A DNA stretch of 64,000 bases from positions 186,001 through 250,000 of the forward strand of contig NZ_CP120984.1 of the NCBI RefSeq assembly GCF_030719215.1. The letters run 5' to 3'. Numbering within the stretch: position 1 is the stretch's first letter; each line of letters begins with the position of its first letter. This document shows, in pieces, positions 35,448 to 44,478 of the stretch. The translations under genes and the position numbers were made by a program. The stretch is from Streptomyces sp. Alt3. GTDB lineage: Bacteria > Actinomycetota > Actinomycetes > Streptomycetales > Streptomycetaceae. Below the pieces are notes generated by a model. It had not been told where the DNA came from and ran no database searches. It was given only the letters and a program-made list of their open reading frames with translations.

Positions 35448-35756
35448 ATGGCGCACGAGGACTGGACCGTGGACCGACTGCACGTTGCGCTGCCCCACTC
35501 GGCGTCCCGGCAACAGCTGCTCCAGGACGTCAACCTCACCCCGATCGAGGACCTGCCTGCCGTCCTCGACGGATGGGCCTCGGCCGCCGAGCAGCTCGAA
35601 TCAGCCCGGCCCCGCATCGAGGCCGCCCGCGCCCACATAAAGGTGCGCGGTGTTCTCCCTGACGACCTGGAGACCAGGGACGTCACCGCCGACGTTCTCA
35701 GGGACGCCGAGCCGCGCCAGGGCAACCGGGACGACCGCGGCCGGGGAGCGGCGTGA
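35448..35756 (+). CDS. Putative antitoxin of a type II toxin-antitoxin pair
   Basis: 102 residues, helical, with a strong site (GGAGGGGCAC) before ATG 35448. Contains ASAAEQLESARPRIEAARAHI and an acidic/basic charged tail, as in antitoxins that wrap the toxin. Overlaps the toxin start by four bases (GTGA). Confidence 0.7.
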   Translation: MAHEDWTVDRLHVALPHSASRQQLLQDVNLTPIEDLPAVLDGWASAAEQLESARPRIEAARAHIKVRGVLPDDLETRDVTADVLRDAEPRQGNRDDRGRGAA

Positions 35757-36010
35757 CCTACCGGCTCAACTTCCCTACCGACGTCTTCGACACCTACAAG
35801 CAGCTCCCCGAGCTCGCCCGGCGGGACCTCGCGCTCGCCTTGGTCGACGCTCAGCAGGACCCGCTCGCGTACTCGGAGCCCTATGGGCAGGACGACGGCA
35901 TCATCCGCACCGTTGCCCAGGGCCACGTCACCGCGGTGATCCTCCTCGGCCACGACACAGCGACGATGACCGTCCTCACGATCGCGTACGCCGGCACGGC
36001 CGACTCGTAG
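35753..36010 (+). CDS. Putative RelE/ParE-like toxin
   Basis: 85 residues. Layout DVFDTYKQLPELARRDLALALVDAQQDPLAYSEPYGQDDGIIRTVAQGHVTAVILLG fits the small RelE/ParE fold (two N-terminal helices then beta strands). GTG 35753 overlaps the upstream stop. RelE-like toxins act on ribosomal mRNA or gyrase, depending on branch; which applies here is not seen. Confidence 0.7.
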   Translation: MTYRLNFPTDVFDTYKQLPELARRDLALALVDAQQDPLAYSEPYGQDDGIIRTVAQGHVTAVILLGHDTATMTVLTIAYAGTADS

Positions 36011-36059
36011 GCCAGCCACTCAGACACCAGGTGGCGAACCGCGTCGCGCCGCCCCGTTG

Positions 36060-36944
36060 TCACGGGCCTGCGGTCAGTGTCCAGGCTCTGCCGGACGTGG
36101 CGGGCTTCCAGTGTTCGGTGTACTCGGCGTTGTCGCTGATGGGTCCCGAGACACGGAACACAGGGTGGACGATATCGGGGTCCTCGTTCACCTGGAGGGA
36201 CTGCTTCTTCCCCTTGCCGTCGATGTAGTCGACCCGAAGGTGGTATTCGACGTACTCCTTGTTGAGGAGCTTCGACTCCACGGCCATGACGAAGCCGTCG
36301 CCCGGTTTGAGTACCTGTGACTTCCCGGTGAAGTAGGGCTTCCCCTCCTGGGTGAACCGGGGGTCCCGCTTGCCGAGGTCCAGCTCCGCCGGGATTGTGT
36401 CCTCGGCCACGCCTCCCAGCGGCTCGATCATCGTGGTGCCGAGCGCCGGGGTACGCCGCGTGATCACGGGGACGATGTCCACCACGGTGATGGGTGAGGA
36501 CGATGTGTTGGTCACGGACAACTTATAGGCGGTCTTGATCAGGGAGACCGCGCCGATCTTCAGGAACAGACGGTCCAGCGCTGCCTGATCGTACGGTCCT
36601 GTGAGCACCGCGCGATCCGCGGGGCTGACCCGCTGCCCCGAGACCAGGAACGCGCTGCTGTCCCCGGGTAGTACCGCCACGGTGACGGCCGACGAGGCCT
36701 TCGACACCGGCCGGGCCGTCGCGGCGGGCTTGTCCTCACCGAACAGGGTGTCGGTGACCAGCCCCTGCAGCGACGAGCCCAGGCCGGTGATGAGGCTGAC
36801 GACAACGGCGGACACCCCGGTCAGGACCGCGGCCATGAGGACCGTGCGGGCCGAGGTTCTCTGATCCTCCGGTCCGGAAGAAGCCGGCCGGCGACGCTCG
36901 GACACCCTCCGGAGGTGTTCCCGCCCGCCCGTGCGCCTTACCAT
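36060..36944 (-). CDS. Membrane-anchored extracytoplasmic protein, function unknown
   Basis: 294 residues from ATG 36944. A basic cytoplasmic N terminus (EHLRRVSERRRPA) is followed by a single TM segment at about 33-55 (TVLMAAVLTGVSAVVVSLITG). The outside part is beta-rich: ITVVDIVPVITRRTPALGTTMI, KSQVLKPGDGFVMAVESKLL and YHLRVDYIDGKGKKQSLQV. No enzyme motif. Downstream of the TA pair on the opposite strand. Confidence 0.65.
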   Translation of the reverse strand: MVRRTGGREHLRRVSERRRPASSGPEDQRTSARTVLMAAVLTGVSAVVVSLITGLGSSLQGLVTDTLFGEDKPAATARPVSKASSAVTVAVLPGDSSAFLVSGQRVSPADRAVLTGPYDQAALDRLFLKIGAVSLIKTAYKLSVTNTSSSPITVVDIVPVITRRTPALGTTMIEPLGGVAEDTIPAELDLGKRDPRFTQEGKPYFTGKSQVLKPGDGFVMAVESKLLNKEYVEYHLRVDYIDGKGKKQSLQVNEDPDIVHPVFRVSGPISDNAEYTEHWKPATSGRAWTLTAGP

Positions 36945-37549
36945 GCTGCCCCCAGTCGCTATGGTGCGCGAAGAGCACATACGCACCCCACGACCGGCGA
37001 TCAGCCGGCCCCGCCCGCGACCGGCCGGTGGTCGCGATGTTGTCAAGTGGCGCCCCCGCGCGCTGATTTGTCGATCCTAGCCCTGCGCCGGACCGAAGGA
37101 CCATCGGTTACCGTGCGGCTCGTTGCCGGGCCGCACGCTCGACGGACGAGGAGTCTTGGCGCGCGCCGGAGAATTCTCACCCGAGCATGAAACATGTCCT
37201 CCTGGCCACTGCGTCCAACAGAGGATTGATGCCGCCGCCCACCGCCACGCCGCCCACCGCGTCTCCAGCGCTGTCGAGCGTTATTCGGCTTCGGCTCCAG
37301 CTGAACCGAACCCGGTACCCACGCCCAGCACGCCGGGCTGCCTCCGGCTCATCGCCACCGCCCGCGCGGTCGACTCGATGTACATGGAGTGGCGCCGTTG
37401 TACTGCGCGAGGCAGAAGGCCGACTGTCCACGATGATCGAGGGCGCCGTCCGCTGCGCCCAGAGCCGTGCGCGGCTTGTTCGTGCCCTCTACGAACGCTT
37501 GGACCGCCTGGAGACCGCAACTGGTCAGTCTGCCGCGCCCTCAGCCCGA
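36945..37549. other. Gene-less stretch
   Basis: About 600 bases with no supported gene. The frame near 37400-37540 (EAEGRLSTMIEGAVRCAQSR) looks faintly helical but lacks a start and continuity. Perhaps decayed DNA. Confidence 0.3.
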
Positions 37550-37813
37550 TCAGGGCGTGTCGCCCTCCCATACCCACGGACCGCCAGGACGGCTGAAGGT
37601 GGGCCCGTATGAGGCCCGCCCGCCCGGTCCGTATGCGCTATGAGGGGTGATCAAGAACGCGCCGGTGGTGATCTCCTCTTCAGTCCAGCCGGTCACCTCG
37701 ATCAGCTGTCCGTCCAGCGGCCCACCGGTCAGCTCGCGGTAGTCGCGGCCGGGCTGTGGCCCAGGCTCCAGGTCATCACGCTCGCTGCCGTACACCCTCG
37801 GTGCCTGTGTCAT
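37550..37813 (-). CDS. Small hypothetical protein with GGPLDGQ motif
   Basis: 87 residues from ATG 37813. Contains RDYRELTGGPLDGQLIEVTGW and TTGAFLITPHSAYGPGGRAS. The 'GGPLDGQ' motif is widespread in small Streptomyces proteins of unknown role. No other signal. Confidence 0.6.
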   Translation of the reverse strand: MTQAPRVYGSERDDLEPGPQPGRDYRELTGGPLDGQLIEVTGWTEEEITTGAFLITPHSAYGPGGRASYGPTFSRPGGPWVWEGDTP

Positions 37814-38140
37814 GCGACCAGTCTGGTGCGACACAGGGGCCACCAGGACAGGAATCGGTGCGCCTTCACCACGAAGAGTCCCTGCCCGCTGCGCAGCCCA
37901 TACAGGTGCAACATCAGCGCGTGGCAGTGGAGCGCCACTGGTGAAACGCTCCTGCACATTTCACCCCTGACCTGCGCCGATGCCCTGGATGAAGGTGCGT
38001 GGAGCCTGTGCAGGGCCGTGCGTTGCAGGGCCCGTCATGTTCGGTGTCTGCCGGTAGGGTCGTGCGGTTGATCGGGCAGCGAGCACGGACACGCGTGTCC
38101 AGACGTGACAAAAAAATCGAACACACGATCTAATGCGGGA

Positions 38141-38383
38141 ATGGACGCCCCCAACTTCCCCACCGACCTGGTCCAGGCCCAGCGCGACCTCAACGCCACG
38201 TACGACGCCCTCGCGGCACCCCACCAGCACGGCAACACCACACTGCGCCGCCATCTGCTCCTCCTGTCCGCCCGCATCTGGTGGCACCCCTTCTGGAACA
38301 CCCGACGGACCGGCAGGCCAGCAGACCGGACCGAGCTGCGCCGCCAGGCCCGCGGCGACCGTCGTGCAGCGAGGGCGGCATGA
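38141..38383 (+). CDS. Small basic hypothetical protein
   Basis: 80 residues from ATG 38141 (GCGGGA upstream). Contains DLVQAQRDLNATYDALAAPH and a basic tail RTELRRQARGDRRAARAA. Its TGA overlaps the ATG of the LexA-like gene (ATGA at 38380). Confidence 0.5.
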   Translation: MDAPNFPTDLVQAQRDLNATYDALAAPHQHGNTTLRRHLLLLSARIWWHPFWNTRRTGRPADRTELRRQARGDRRAARAA

Positions 38384-38599
38384 GAACCGAAGCCCCGACC
38401 GATCGACAGGTCCAGATTCTGCAGGTGATCAAAAAACTGGATCGCGGATCACGGCGAGGGCCCCTCGATCCGCCAGATCGGAGAACGGGTCGGCCTGTCC
38501 AGTAGCAGCTCGGTCGCCTACCAACTCGCTCGGCTGGAAGACCCTGGCCTGATCAGCCGCGCCGGGCGCCGTTGGCGCTCCTGTCAGCTCGGCACCTGA
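38380..38599 (+). pseudogene. LexA-type winged-helix DNA-binding protein, frameshifted
   Basis: From ATG 38380: PTDRQVQILQVIKK, the first helix of the LexA N-terminal domain. One base later the sense continues as ADHGEGPSIRQIGERVGL, SSSSSVAYQLARLEDPGLIS, RAGRRWRSCQLGT, to TGA 38597-38599. The switch is at a run of six A (AAAAAAC). Five A would restore a single 72-residue LexA-like DNA-binding domain without the peptidase domain. Domain-only LexA-like regulators are common on Streptomyces mobile DNA. It is a real +1 insertion, a sequencing error, or phase variation. Confidence 0.65.
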
Positions 38600-38825
38600 G
38601 TCCCTCGCTCTCTCAGCGGCACCCGGCCTACCGTCAAAGTTCGGAACCGTGACATCCCCAAGGCGACGTTAGTGTCCCCGCATACTGGCGGATCAAGCCA
38701 ATGCCGTACGGCTGCGGCCTCACCGGCCCGCATCGTCCACGCTCAGCGTCGAGAGTGCGGCCAGCTGGTCGACGTGCTGCGATATGTCCAGGAGCCGGCT
38801 GCGGGGTGCGCTAGTTTCGTGTCGC

Positions 38826-40223
38826 ATGGAAGACACCTCCCAGCTACGTCAAGCCGCCCTCGCCTGGCTTGAGCAAGCACGTCATCTGCCCTCCATTCCC
38901 CAGGCTGTCACCGACGCAGCGCTTGCAGCGCGGTCGGAGTGGGATGACCTGAGCAACGCCGTGGTCATGGCGGCGCCGATATCGGAGCACCGTGACCTGT
39001 ACGGAAAGCTCACTGGTGACTGGCTGCCCAGATGGCCCGTAATCCTCGGTGCATCCGGGCTGGGCGACGCGACCCGTCTGATCGCTCAAGGGGCGGCGGT
39101 ACCGGTGGAAGAGGTCGCGGACAGTTTCGTTGCCTTCTGTACGGCGTCGGCATCGGGCGTCGAGGACTGGCTGCTGCTGACCGGCGATCTCCCTGAAAGC
39201 GCACGAGTTCCGCTGGGCCAGCACACCCTGCAGACCTTCACCACCGACGAACTGAAGCAGCTGGGCCCCATGCCCGCGCTCCACGGCTTGCAGCCGGGCG
39301 GGCTCGACCTCGATCTTCTAAGCGGTGCGCCCTTCGTCCATGCCCCGAACCCTGACCGTACGCCGGACCGCAGAGGGACCCACTGGTTCGAGACCGCCGG
39401 TCCTCGGCCGGAAGCCCGCCACTGGAGAGCTCTGCTTCCCCTCATCCTGTGGAGCGAGGACCTGTTGCACATCGATGCCGTGTTCAGAGTCGAGCGCGGC
39501 CGGTACTTCGAACTGAACCGAAACGACATCCCGACCACCATCGACACCGTTGCGAGCCGCCACGGAACTCCAGTCGAATTCGAAGCCCGCAAGACGGGAA
39601 GCTTCTACCTCGCCCCGGCCGATCTGCCGCGGATGCAGGCTTTCTGCTCCGCAATAACAGCCAGGATCGATGCCGTCATGGCTGGCGCAACCAGCGGCCG
39701 CAAGCTGCCCAGGAAACGTGCCCGACGGCTTGAACGAGCCGCCCGACACCTGCTGCAGGCCTACCAGCGCACCACCAGCGACAACGAAGTATGGGAGCAA
39801 GAGATAGACGAGCTGCACCTGGACTACGTCATAGCCCTGGAAGCCCTGATAGCCAGCCCCAACGACAAGCACGACGGCATTAGCAAGAAGATGCAGACTC
39901 GCACGGCCGCCCTGTTCCCCCCAGCGCTGCGCGAACTCGTCACGAAGGCAGTACGGGACGCGTACAACGCGCGGTCCTTGTACGTGCACGGAGACCTGCT
40001 CAAAGAGCAGGAGGAAAGCGAAAGACAAACTGAGCTACGTGCGCTGAGGCTGATCGTGCGGCAGGTTGTGCTGCGCTGGCTCATCCTCACCCCCCATGAC
40101 ACCGAAGACCTCGCACCACGTCTCGACGCCGCAGCCGACTGCCGCAGCTGTGAGCGAGCCATCGACGAGCCTCTGCGCACCTTCTTCGAGGAAGTGACGA
40201 CGCAAGACGACATCAGGTCATGA
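38826..40223 (+). CDS. ApeA-like HEPN domain protein, putative anti-phage ribonuclease
   Basis: 465 residues from ATG 38826. The C-terminal region about 330-420 has the HEPN signature: WEQEIDELHLDYVIALEALI then HDGISKKMQTRTAALFPP and YNARSLYVHGD, where R-SLYV-H is the RxxxxH motif that makes up the RNase active site of HEPN proteins (residues about 383-388). The N-terminal 300 residues (WLPRWPVILGASGLGDATRL, LPLILWSEDLLHIDAVFRVE) match the ApeA N-terminal type only loosely. ApeA-like HEPN proteins abort phage infection by RNA cleavage. Confidence 0.75.
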   Translation: MEDTSQLRQAALAWLEQARHLPSIPQAVTDAALAARSEWDDLSNAVVMAAPISEHRDLYGKLTGDWLPRWPVILGASGLGDATRLIAQGAAVPVEEVADSFVAFCTASASGVEDWLLLTGDLPESARVPLGQHTLQTFTTDELKQLGPMPALHGLQPGGLDLDLLSGAPFVHAPNPDRTPDRRGTHWFETAGPRPEARHWRALLPLILWSEDLLHIDAVFRVERGRYFELNRNDIPTTIDTVASRHGTPVEFEARKTGSFYLAPADLPRMQAFCSAITARIDAVMAGATSGRKLPRKRARRLERAARHLLQAYQRTTSDNEVWEQEIDELHLDYVIALEALIASPNDKHDGISKKMQTRTAALFPPALRELVTKAVRDAYNARSLYVHGDLLKEQEESERQTELRALRLIVRQVVLRWLILTPHDTEDLAPRLDAAADCRSCERAIDEPLRTFFEEVTTQDDIRS

Positions 40224-40272
40224 GGCGGCCAAGAAACTCCCGGCGGCTATCGCGGTCGGGGCGGGCTGCTCG

Positions 40273-42033
40273 CTATGCCTTGCCTGTGGCTTTGAAGCGG
40301 AAGCCGAAGAGGCCGCCTTCCTCGTCGTCGGTGAGGCGGGGACTGCGGATGTGGGGTTCGGGGTTGAATCCGCGCTGGGCCGCGGTGCTGAGGGTGTCGG
40401 TGTTGAGGGTGACGATGTACTGCATTTGCTCTTGCTCCGTCACTTCGGCTGCGAGCGCGAGGGCTCGTGCGACCTGGCGTTCGTCGACGCCGTCGTAGAG
40501 GTGGCTGTCGTGGATGAGGAAGTCAGGGCCGCGCTCATGGCGGTGTGCGAGGACGGCCAGGGTGAGGTCGAAGCAGAAGATGACCATGTTGTTGATGCCG
40601 CGGCTGTCGTCGGCGTCGATGCGGGGCGTGATGCTGAGGCTGGTCCGGCCGGCCTCGATGGCGAGGTAGGCTTCGCGGCCTTCGCCGTAGAGGCGCTGGG
40701 CGTACCGGGAGAACAGCAGGATCGCTTCGTCTGTCTGTTGTCGGCGCTCTCGGAGGTCGAGATCGACGGCCTGTTGCAGTTCGACGCTCTTGGCGGTGAT
40801 CTGGCGGGCGCTGGTTTCTAGGGCTTGCGCTGCGTCGAAGCGGTGGCGAAGAGCACCGAGAGCGGCCTCTTCCCGTCCCAGGGCTGTCTGCAGGGCGGTC
40901 AGTGCTTCCAGCGCTCCACCGTCCGCCAGCTCGCGCAGGAGGAGGGCCTGGTTTTCGCCCAGGTCGGCACGTTCCTGACGCCGGGCGGCCAGGCGGTCGG
41001 TGAGTTCCTGGATCTCTTCCTCCAGGAACCTGCGCCGGTTGCGTACGACGGAGTGGTGGAACGCCTTGACGTCGTCGAAGCGACGCCGGACCTGGTCGTT
41101 GAGGATGACCCCGAGCTCGCGGTAGGCCGGCTCGAGGTAGGACACCTCGACGTCGGTGGTCTCAGTGACCGCGCCCCGGAGCTCTTCGAGGTTGTGCTGG
41201 TCGATCACGTCGTCCTGGGCGAGCTGCTTGATCCGATGGCTCACCTGGTCTGCGCGCTCCTTGAGTCGCTCGTACTCGGGGACCACCTGGAAGGCGGCAA
41301 CCTGCGTCTGCAGCCGTTCGACCTGCGCCTCGGCGAGAGTGATTTGGCCTCGCAGATCGGCCGTGGACCCGACGATCCGTCCCCATACGGGATCGTTGAC
41401 GGCCTTCCTCAGCTGGTCCCTGGTCGCCTTGCGGGCATTGAGCTCGCGGTACCCGTTGACCAGTTGCCAATCCAGCCCGAGGAGGTAGGACAGGTTTGAC
41501 GATGCCTCGGCGGCGGCCTGTCGGGAGAACGTCCGGGTCGGCTCGTTGAAGCCGTGAGCGGAGACCCGGCGGATGAGGAACGACAGGAGCGTGCGACCAC
41601 TCACCCCGGGGTGGTCGCCATCCAGCCCGAAGAGGTCCCTCTCGATGACGCGATTCCACTGCTCCACGGACAGCTCTACGTCCTGGCGGTCCGTGAAGAG
41701 CGTGTCGGCCGGCACGCCGGACACGTCCCGGCTCAGCGACACGACCTTGGGATTGCCTCCGCGCCGTCGTACCTCAAGCGGATCGTCCTGCCACGGCCAG
41801 TCCATAGCGAGGCTGAAGGTGATGTGGCGCAGCGCCCTGTTCGTGGCCAGCGACCCGGAGGATTTGGCCCCCAGAAGGAAGTGGATGAGTTCGATCACGC
41901 TGGACTTGCCGGCGCTGTTACGGCTGTCGGTTTCAGCCGACGACGTGGTGGTGTCCGCGACCAGCAGGTTCAGTCCTGGTGAGAACTCCACCGTTTTGAA
42001 CCGTGCGTCGTCAGCGCTCAGACGGCGCAGCAT
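40273..42033 (-). CDS. DUF2326 / SMC-type ATPase of an ABC-three-component system
   Basis: 586 residues from ATG 42033, with AAGGAG nine bases upstream. N-terminal RecF/SMC-like head: LLVADTTTSSAETDSRNSAGKSSVIELIHFLLG (Walker A SRNSAGKS near residue 38). Long coiled coil between about 190 and 420 (LRKAVNDP, EAQVERLQTQVAAF, FLEEEIQELTDRLAARRQER). C-terminal head with Walker B-like DFLIHDSHLYDGVDERQVA near 525-545, the DUF2326 hallmark. It overlaps the middle component by 23 bases. Family knowledge: ATPase of ABC-3C conflict systems. Confidence 0.85.
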   Translation of the reverse strand: MLRRLSADDARFKTVEFSPGLNLLVADTTTSSAETDSRNSAGKSSVIELIHFLLGAKSSGSLATNRALRHITFSLAMDWPWQDDPLEVRRRGGNPKVVSLSRDVSGVPADTLFTDRQDVELSVEQWNRVIERDLFGLDGDHPGVSGRTLLSFLIRRVSAHGFNEPTRTFSRQAAAEASSNLSYLLGLDWQLVNGYRELNARKATRDQLRKAVNDPVWGRIVGSTADLRGQITLAEAQVERLQTQVAAFQVVPEYERLKERADQVSHRIKQLAQDDVIDQHNLEELRGAVTETTDVEVSYLEPAYRELGVILNDQVRRRFDDVKAFHHSVVRNRRRFLEEEIQELTDRLAARRQERADLGENQALLLRELADGGALEALTALQTALGREEAALGALRHRFDAAQALETSARQITAKSVELQQAVDLDLRERRQQTDEAILLFSRYAQRLYGEGREAYLAIEAGRTSLSITPRIDADDSRGINNMVIFCFDLTLAVLAHRHERGPDFLIHDSHLYDGVDERQVARALALAAEVTEQEQMQYIVTLNTDTLSTAAQRGFNPEPHIRSPRLTDDEEGGLFGFRFKATGKA

Positions 42034-42277
42034 CCGTACTCCTTGCGACGAGAACGTCTTGGACCAGCTCCACCGCACCCATGGCGAAGAGGATGTCCAG
42101 GGCCAGAACGAACCACTCGAACGATACCGGTGAGGTATGGGCTTGATCAGCGCGCCAGCTCTTCAGCCTTGCCCACGTCTGACTGACGGTCCGCGGTTCA
42201 TCGAGCTGGAGGAGAACCTGCGCGCCGACAGCGAGCAGGCAGCGGTCAGGAGCGATTCCTTTCGTCGGAGTGATCAT
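42011..42277 (-). CDS. ABC-three-component middle component 6 (MC6-like)
   Basis: 88 residues from ATG 42277: ITPTKGIAPDRCLLAVGAQVLLQLDEPRTVSQTWARLKSW, then TSPVSFEWFVLALDILFAMGAVELVQ. This is the small winged-helix linker typical of MC6 proteins, which join the nuclease effector to the ATPase in ABC-3C systems. ATG overlaps the effector stop (ATGA) and its end overlaps the ATPase start, so the three genes are one transcription-translation unit. Confidence 0.85.
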   Translation of the reverse strand: MITPTKGIAPDRCLLAVGAQVLLQLDEPRTVSQTWARLKSWRADQAHTSPVSFEWFVLALDILFAMGAVELVQDVLVARSTDAAPSER

Positions 42278-43209
42278 GCGGTCAGTCCGATGCCTGGTTG
42301 CCAGCCGGCGGGCGGCGTCTCGAAGATGTCGCATCGTTCGAAGAAATGCGCCAGGACTACAAGGGCGGCGCGCAGCACCTTCGGTCGCGGCTGGGCGTTC
42401 CCCAGGAAGTACATCTTGAGCTGCCAAAGAACGTCGTCGGCGTCGCTGTAGTCGCGGCGCACTTGCTGGTAGTGCAGGCGGAAGCCCTCTGCGACCTCGT
42501 CGTGCTCCAGCTCGCTCTGGCTTCCGGCGTAGAACGCGTCTACCAGGTAGCTCTGTCGCATGCCGCGGAGGAGGTCCTCCCGGTCCGCTCCTTCGATCCG
42601 GTTGAAGTCCAACTTCTCCACCGGCACGTCAGGCAGGGACATCAGAGGGTTGGACTCGGCGCGGATGTCCTGCAGCTGCTTCAGCAATGGTGCCAGGTCC
42701 TCCATCCCGATGCCGAAAGTCGTGTCCTTGATGGGGATCTCGCAGCGGAGGACGTCCTCGGTCTCCATCTGATCAAGCTGCATGCACTCGCGCCACAGCC
42801 GCCGGGTGCCCATCTGCTCGAATCGCAGCGAAGGCATGCTGTCCCGCGCGCTTGCCAGCAGAGACGTCACCTCCGGATGCACACCCCGCCTGTCGTTGTG
42901 CACGAAGACAAAGGTGTCGAATTCGCCGTTTCGCTTGGCGATCGCCCCTGAGAGGTCCCCGTCGAACTTCTTGCGGATCTTGTCCAGCTTCACCGTCTGG
43001 GGTGCGTAGCAGGCGTACAGCTTTCGCGAATGCAGGCTGAGGCCATCGGCCGACCTGTCACCCAGACTGCCAGCCGTGCGCACGTCGAGGAAGTCTGGAT
43101 AGCGCAAACACATCAGCCGATGGAAGAAGTCCTCGAACTCGTTCTCGTAGAGCTCCGCCATCAACTCGAGGAACTTGACGTGTGCATACATCCGCTGCTC
43201 AAACCGCAT
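42274..43209 (-). CDS. ABC-three-component effector with endonuclease-like N terminus
   Basis: 311 residues from ATG 43209 (AAGGGGGG upstream). N terminus EDFFHRLMCLRYPDFLDVRT followed by GSLGDRSADGLSLHSRKLYACYAPQ: a restriction-endonuclease-like core where GDRSADG supplies acidic metal ligands (residues about 46-53) and Y-x-C-YAP replaces the usual QxK strand. The rest (SNPLMSLPDVPVEKLDFNRI, VAEGFRLHYQQVRRDYSDAD) is the CTD-type tail that docks on the middle component. Nuclease effector of the three-gene defence operon. Confidence 0.8.
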   Translation of the reverse strand: MRFEQRMYAHVKFLELMAELYENEFEDFFHRLMCLRYPDFLDVRTAGSLGDRSADGLSLHSRKLYACYAPQTVKLDKIRKKFDGDLSGAIAKRNGEFDTFVFVHNDRRGVHPEVTSLLASARDSMPSLRFEQMGTRRLWRECMQLDQMETEDVLRCEIPIKDTTFGIGMEDLAPLLKQLQDIRAESNPLMSLPDVPVEKLDFNRIEGADREDLLRGMRQSYLVDAFYAGSQSELEHDEVAEGFRLHYQQVRRDYSDADDVLWQLKMYFLGNAQPRPKVLRAALVVLAHFFERCDIFETPPAGWQPGIGLTA

Positions 43210-43596
43210 GAACCCCCCTTGCGCACAGAGCTGGCAGCGTAGCTGTGTGTAGCTGAACCCAACACCCCTCGATCGGATTCTGCGGTTGCCGACACCCGGT
43301 CCACGCCCAGCCCCAAGGGCGGTACGCTGCCGGCGTCGAGCTTGTCGCGCCTTGGTGTTAGAGCTCGATACGCCGAGCTTCACGGGCACCGGCTCCGCCT
43401 CACCGTCGACTGCGGCGCTGTGGCACCTGGGCACTAATCGGTTTGCGCCCTCCCGCTCTGCCGATTGTGTGAGGGCCGCCAGGCCCCTTCGAAATACCTG
43501 TTGCGCTTTGCTCGGGCCTCGCTTGTGCGCGTCGATTCCAGGGTGGGAGGGCGGGGCCTGGGTGGGCTGTATGCCCAGCGCGGTAGCTGTTCGTGC
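43210..43596. other. Promoter region of the ABC-3C operon
   Basis: No gene supported. The minus-strand ABC-3C promoter is expected within the first 100 bases. The rest separates it from the Mrr-like gene, which is also on the minus strand and ends at 43597. Confidence 0.3.
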
Positions 43597-44478
43597 TCAG
43601 TACGGCGGTGTGAGGGCGACGACCCGGCAGACGTGGTCGGCGTCCTGCGCCCACGCGAGGAGGGCCTTTCGGTCGATCAGCAGGATCCCGTGCCGCTTTC
43701 CCCAGGCGGCTGCGTCGCGGGTGAAGAACCCGTTCGTCACGACCATTGACTGCGCGGCCTCGTACACGGGCCCGGCCGTTCCGTTGATCCGATACAGGAC
43801 CTCCGAGCCGACCCTGCGTCCCCGGGTTGTGTGCTTGCACTGCACCGCGAGGGTGCGTTTGGCGGCGTCGACCGCGAGCACGTCCACTGCCTGGTCGCCG
43901 CGGCCGCCGACGACCTTGGCCTGCAGGCCGTCCCGCTCCAGCAGCCGTCGCACCATCTCCTCGAACCCAGCCGGCGAAGCCCCGTCTATAACCCGGACGT
44001 CGGGGCTGAACGTTACCTTCCGGGCACTGCGGCTGCGTTCGAGCCCGGCCTCCCACGCCTTCCGGTGGGCCAACTGCTCTCTCTGGCGCAGCAAGCGCTG
44101 GGCTTCCGCCTCCCGGGTCAACGCGAGTTGCAGTAGCTCCTTCTGCCGCCGCAGCTCCGCTTCCAGGCTCCGCTGCCGGTCGCGGAGCCGCTCCGCCTCC
44201 GCACGCAGGCGCCCGGCTTCCTCCTCGTACCGCCGCACGCGGCGTCGGAAGGCGGTGCGGGCGGCGAACTCGACGGGCAGGGCGAGCAGCAGCCCCAGCG
44301 TCAGCGCGGCGGATACGTCCTGGACCCGCATCCCCCCGCCCGTCAGGTTGTCCAGCACAGGCACCGCGAGCGCCCCCAGCACGATGAGCCCCAGCTTCCA
44401 GCTGTTGACCACCCCGTACGGATACTCAGGCCGAACCCGCCCCACGCCCGCCTCCCCCGACGACCCCGCCACCACCAA
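43597..44478 (-). CDS. Membrane-anchored Mrr-like restriction endonuclease
   Basis: 293 residues. Two N-terminal hydrophobic segments (about 27-43 LGLIVLGALAVPVLDNL and 56-74 SAALTLGLLLALPVEFAA). Coiled coil at about 80-135 (RVRRYEEEAGRLRAEAERLR). The C-terminal Mrr_cat domain reads FEEMVRRLLERDGLQAKVVGGRGDQAVDVLAVD near 172-205 and AVQCKHTT near 210: E, GxxD and QxK catalytic residues all present. Mrr-like enzymes cut modified or foreign DNA. The start could also be internal; the membrane part is unusual for Mrr and may place it at the cell envelope. Confidence 0.85.
   Translation of the reverse strand: MVVAGSSGEAGVGRVRPEYPYGVVNSWKLGLIVLGALAVPVLDNLTGGGMRVQDVSAALTLGLLLALPVEFAARTAFRRRVRRYEEEAGRLRAEAERLRDRQRSLEAELRRQKELLQLALTREAEAQRLLRQREQLAHRKAWEAGLERSRSARKVTFSPDVRVIDGASPAGFEEMVRRLLERDGLQAKVVGGRGDQAVDVLAVDAAKRTLAVQCKHTTRGRRVGSEVLYRINGTAGPVYEAAQSMVVTNGFFTRDAAAWGKRHGILLIDRKALLAWAQDADHVCRVVALTPPY

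Noticed and set aside
36945..37549. Several short open frames (for example 37187-37612)
   Set aside because: No start sites with ribosome binding sequence and low-complexity composition.
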